Program-made: the position numbers and the translations under genes | The notes under the pieces: generated by a model | What the model saw: only the letters and a program-made list of their open reading frames with translations | Database searches by the model: none | What the model was told of the DNA's origin: nothing | Part shown: positions 61,281-64,000 of the stretch, one piece after another | How positions within the stretch are numbered: the stretch's first letter is position 1 | Layout of the letters: every line of letters begins with the position of its first letter | NCBI GenBank assembly: GCA_947650365.1 | Contig: OX393557.1 | Coordinates: forward strand, 31,162,851-31,226,850 | Reading direction: 5' to 3' | Source: Chamaelirium japonicum | Lineage: Eukaryota > Streptophyta > Magnoliopsida > Liliales > Melanthiaceae | Length of the DNA stretch: 64,000 nucleotides

Positions 61281-62580
61281 TAGAAAAATAATTAAAATCA
61301 TGATTAAAGTGAAAAATCAAGGCAGAATGCATGAGTCAGCTGTTGGAAAGAGATTGTCGGGTCAAGAGATCGATCACCGAAGTTTACAGTGGTCGAATAG
61401 CGCGAGGGAGATGAAGTTACAACATCATAGGATCAGGTGAGGTTGGACGTTTCCAGATCGGGTCCACATTAATGGAGACAAGCCACCGCAACATCCTGAT
61501 CTATGCCACTCTCATCTTATGAGTTTGAGTTCCCTTCAAGGGCCAATATTCTGGACCACACATAGTAATCCTAAATTTTCTCTATACTTCCTTCAATCAT
61601 CTCTTATATTATCATCTATCACTCCATGCCTCTGCATAATAAATCTAAGATACCGAAAACATTCACATTAATTGTTGCTAATAAATCTAAGATACCATGG
61701 AAGCCCTCCTTGGCACCTATGGCGGCTGCAGGGGACCAGATAGAGGCAAGGAATTGTGAAGAACCCAGACCCTTGCTTGGTATCCACCTCCTCCACAACG
61801 CCCCTCCTCTTCTAATCCCAGAGACGACTATCGCCACGACGCCACCATCCTGTCGTGGCGCAGTCAGAACAGTCTGATGCCCGCTGGTCAGCGTTATATA
61901 GTAAAAGTATTTTTCCCCAATTATGGGATTTCATGAAAATAGGAATATATATAGTAGTATATTCAAAGTGCTGTTTTGTTAGTGAGGCCTTTTTTTTTTT
62001 TGGGGGCGGAGAAAGGTTACTAAAAAATGTCAGATCTTTGGGAATTAGTATGATTTTTTTATTAAACATCGGCTGGTGTTCCAAAAACTTTTCGTCAATG
62101 GACCCACTTCGACTAATCCCTCCGGAAATACACACCAACCCACTCAGAAATAGGAATGGCAACGGATCATGTTAAATCCGACCCCATCCCAAACCATGCA
62201 GGTTTTTTCGAACAATCCCAAACCAATTTAATTCCACCCAAACCCTTCCCAAAAGGGTCAGGTCGGGTAACCCGCTAAACCAGGTCTAAGGCATCTATAG
62301 GGTGCTCCAATATCTATCAAACACCAAAATTATTAATAAAAGCCAATTTTCATAAAACAAGGCCATATCAAAACCATCCAAAATCTACATTGAACAATTA
62401 GCCACAATTTATAAACATCCGTTACACTTACACGGTAGTGATCGCCGGTTCTACCGAGATTTATTGGTACCAAAGTATTTTTTTTTTCACTGGGCTAGCT
62501 AGGTGGTGCAAGGGCAGGGCAGGCCGCTGGAGCAAGGGCTCAAAGAGGTCCGAAGATCGAAACAGGATGGAAGCATAGTT
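61281..62580. other. No gene seen
   Basis: Intergenic sequence with a lone hAT-like end at 62153 (TAGGAATGGCAACGG). No recognised exons. Confidence 0.35.
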
Positions 62581-62584
62581 GCTA

Positions 62585-62590
62585 TTTATT
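62585..62590 (-). terminator. Candidate polyadenylation signal of the S29 gene
   Basis: AATAAA on the minus strand, about 290 nt after the S29 stop codon. Confidence 0.35.
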
Positions 62591-62877
62591 AAATTTCATA
62601 ATTCTGTCGATATCACGACATCAACGGCCAGGTTTTGCACCTAGCATAGCAATCAATACTTGCAGCATGAGGGGGTTTCAGTTTAACACAAAAAACCTTC
62701 CAAAGTTTCCAGCTCAAATACCTAACATTGTAATACCACAAGATGGTAAAGTTTTACCAAGTGGAAAACATAAATGCTCATAGAACTGAAGTGGGAAATG
62801 GAACAAATCCTCCAAAGTCTCCCCCACCCCCACACCACCGAAAGTCCAGAACGCCCCCAGCAGAAGCAACATTGTCC

Positions 62878-64000
<1,123 letters not shown>

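Noticed and set aside
61626-61877. 83-codon frame at 61626
   Set aside because: No homology or splice context recognised; probably chance.

Overview
This is nuclear DNA of a flowering plant. It is mostly intergenic and repeat-rich, with very long (TA)n and (CT)n microsatellites, many MITEs, a Ty3/gypsy element of the Tat lineage, a decayed Ty1/copia element, CACTA relics, LINE and SINE fragments and a TRIM. Three host genes can be supported. They are a GC-rich intronless GRAS gene of the SCL32 type (50276-51598, +), the 3' part of a 40S ribosomal protein S29 gene (62878-63630, -, continuing past the right edge), and a three-exon gene for a small secreted-type protein (28263 down to 11852, -). 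The GC-rich intronless GRAS gene and the S29 wording would suit a monocot or a magnoliid, but the window does not settle the species.

Layout. 1-5075: a dense cluster of palindromic (foldback) elements, each embedded in (TA)n or (TA)n(GA)n microsatellite. 5076-11600: gene-poor, with a 531-bp tandem duplication, a tRNA-derived SINE with a 9-bp target duplication, a PIF/Harbinger-type MITE (TTA duplication) and a hAT MITE (8-bp duplication). 11852-28263: the 124-aa gene. Its first intron, about 15.7 kb, holds a hAT MITE, an 11.9-kb Tat retrotransposon (5-bp duplication GTCTT, LTRs about 4% apart by eye), a SINE and two foldback elements. The Tat 3' region carries three unrelated tandem arrays of 36, about 98 and 200 bp, and a later hAT MITE split one 200-bp unit.

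28640-39150: MITEs of the TAGGGGTG group, a CACTA transposase relic, a 5'-truncated LINE, another hAT MITE and a TRIM. 39151-49483: three roughly 3-kb related units derived from a CACTA-like transposon. The first carries TNP2 transposase remains, and the second and third carry DUF1985-like remains at the matching place. The third unit stops about 0.8 kb upstream of the GRAS gene.

52100-57420: an old copia element with a nested MITE. 57440-62580: LTR-like fragments, a LINE relic and a second copy of a small transposon family also seen at 31184. 62580-64000: the S29 gene, whose intron 1 acceptor is preceded by a run of 33 C and whose intron 2 holds a duplicated promoter-like module.

The strongest candidates for something undescribed are the TA-embedded nested-palindrome cluster at the left end, the transposon-filled intron of the small secreted-protein gene, and the TNP2/DUF1985 exchange within the triplicated unit.
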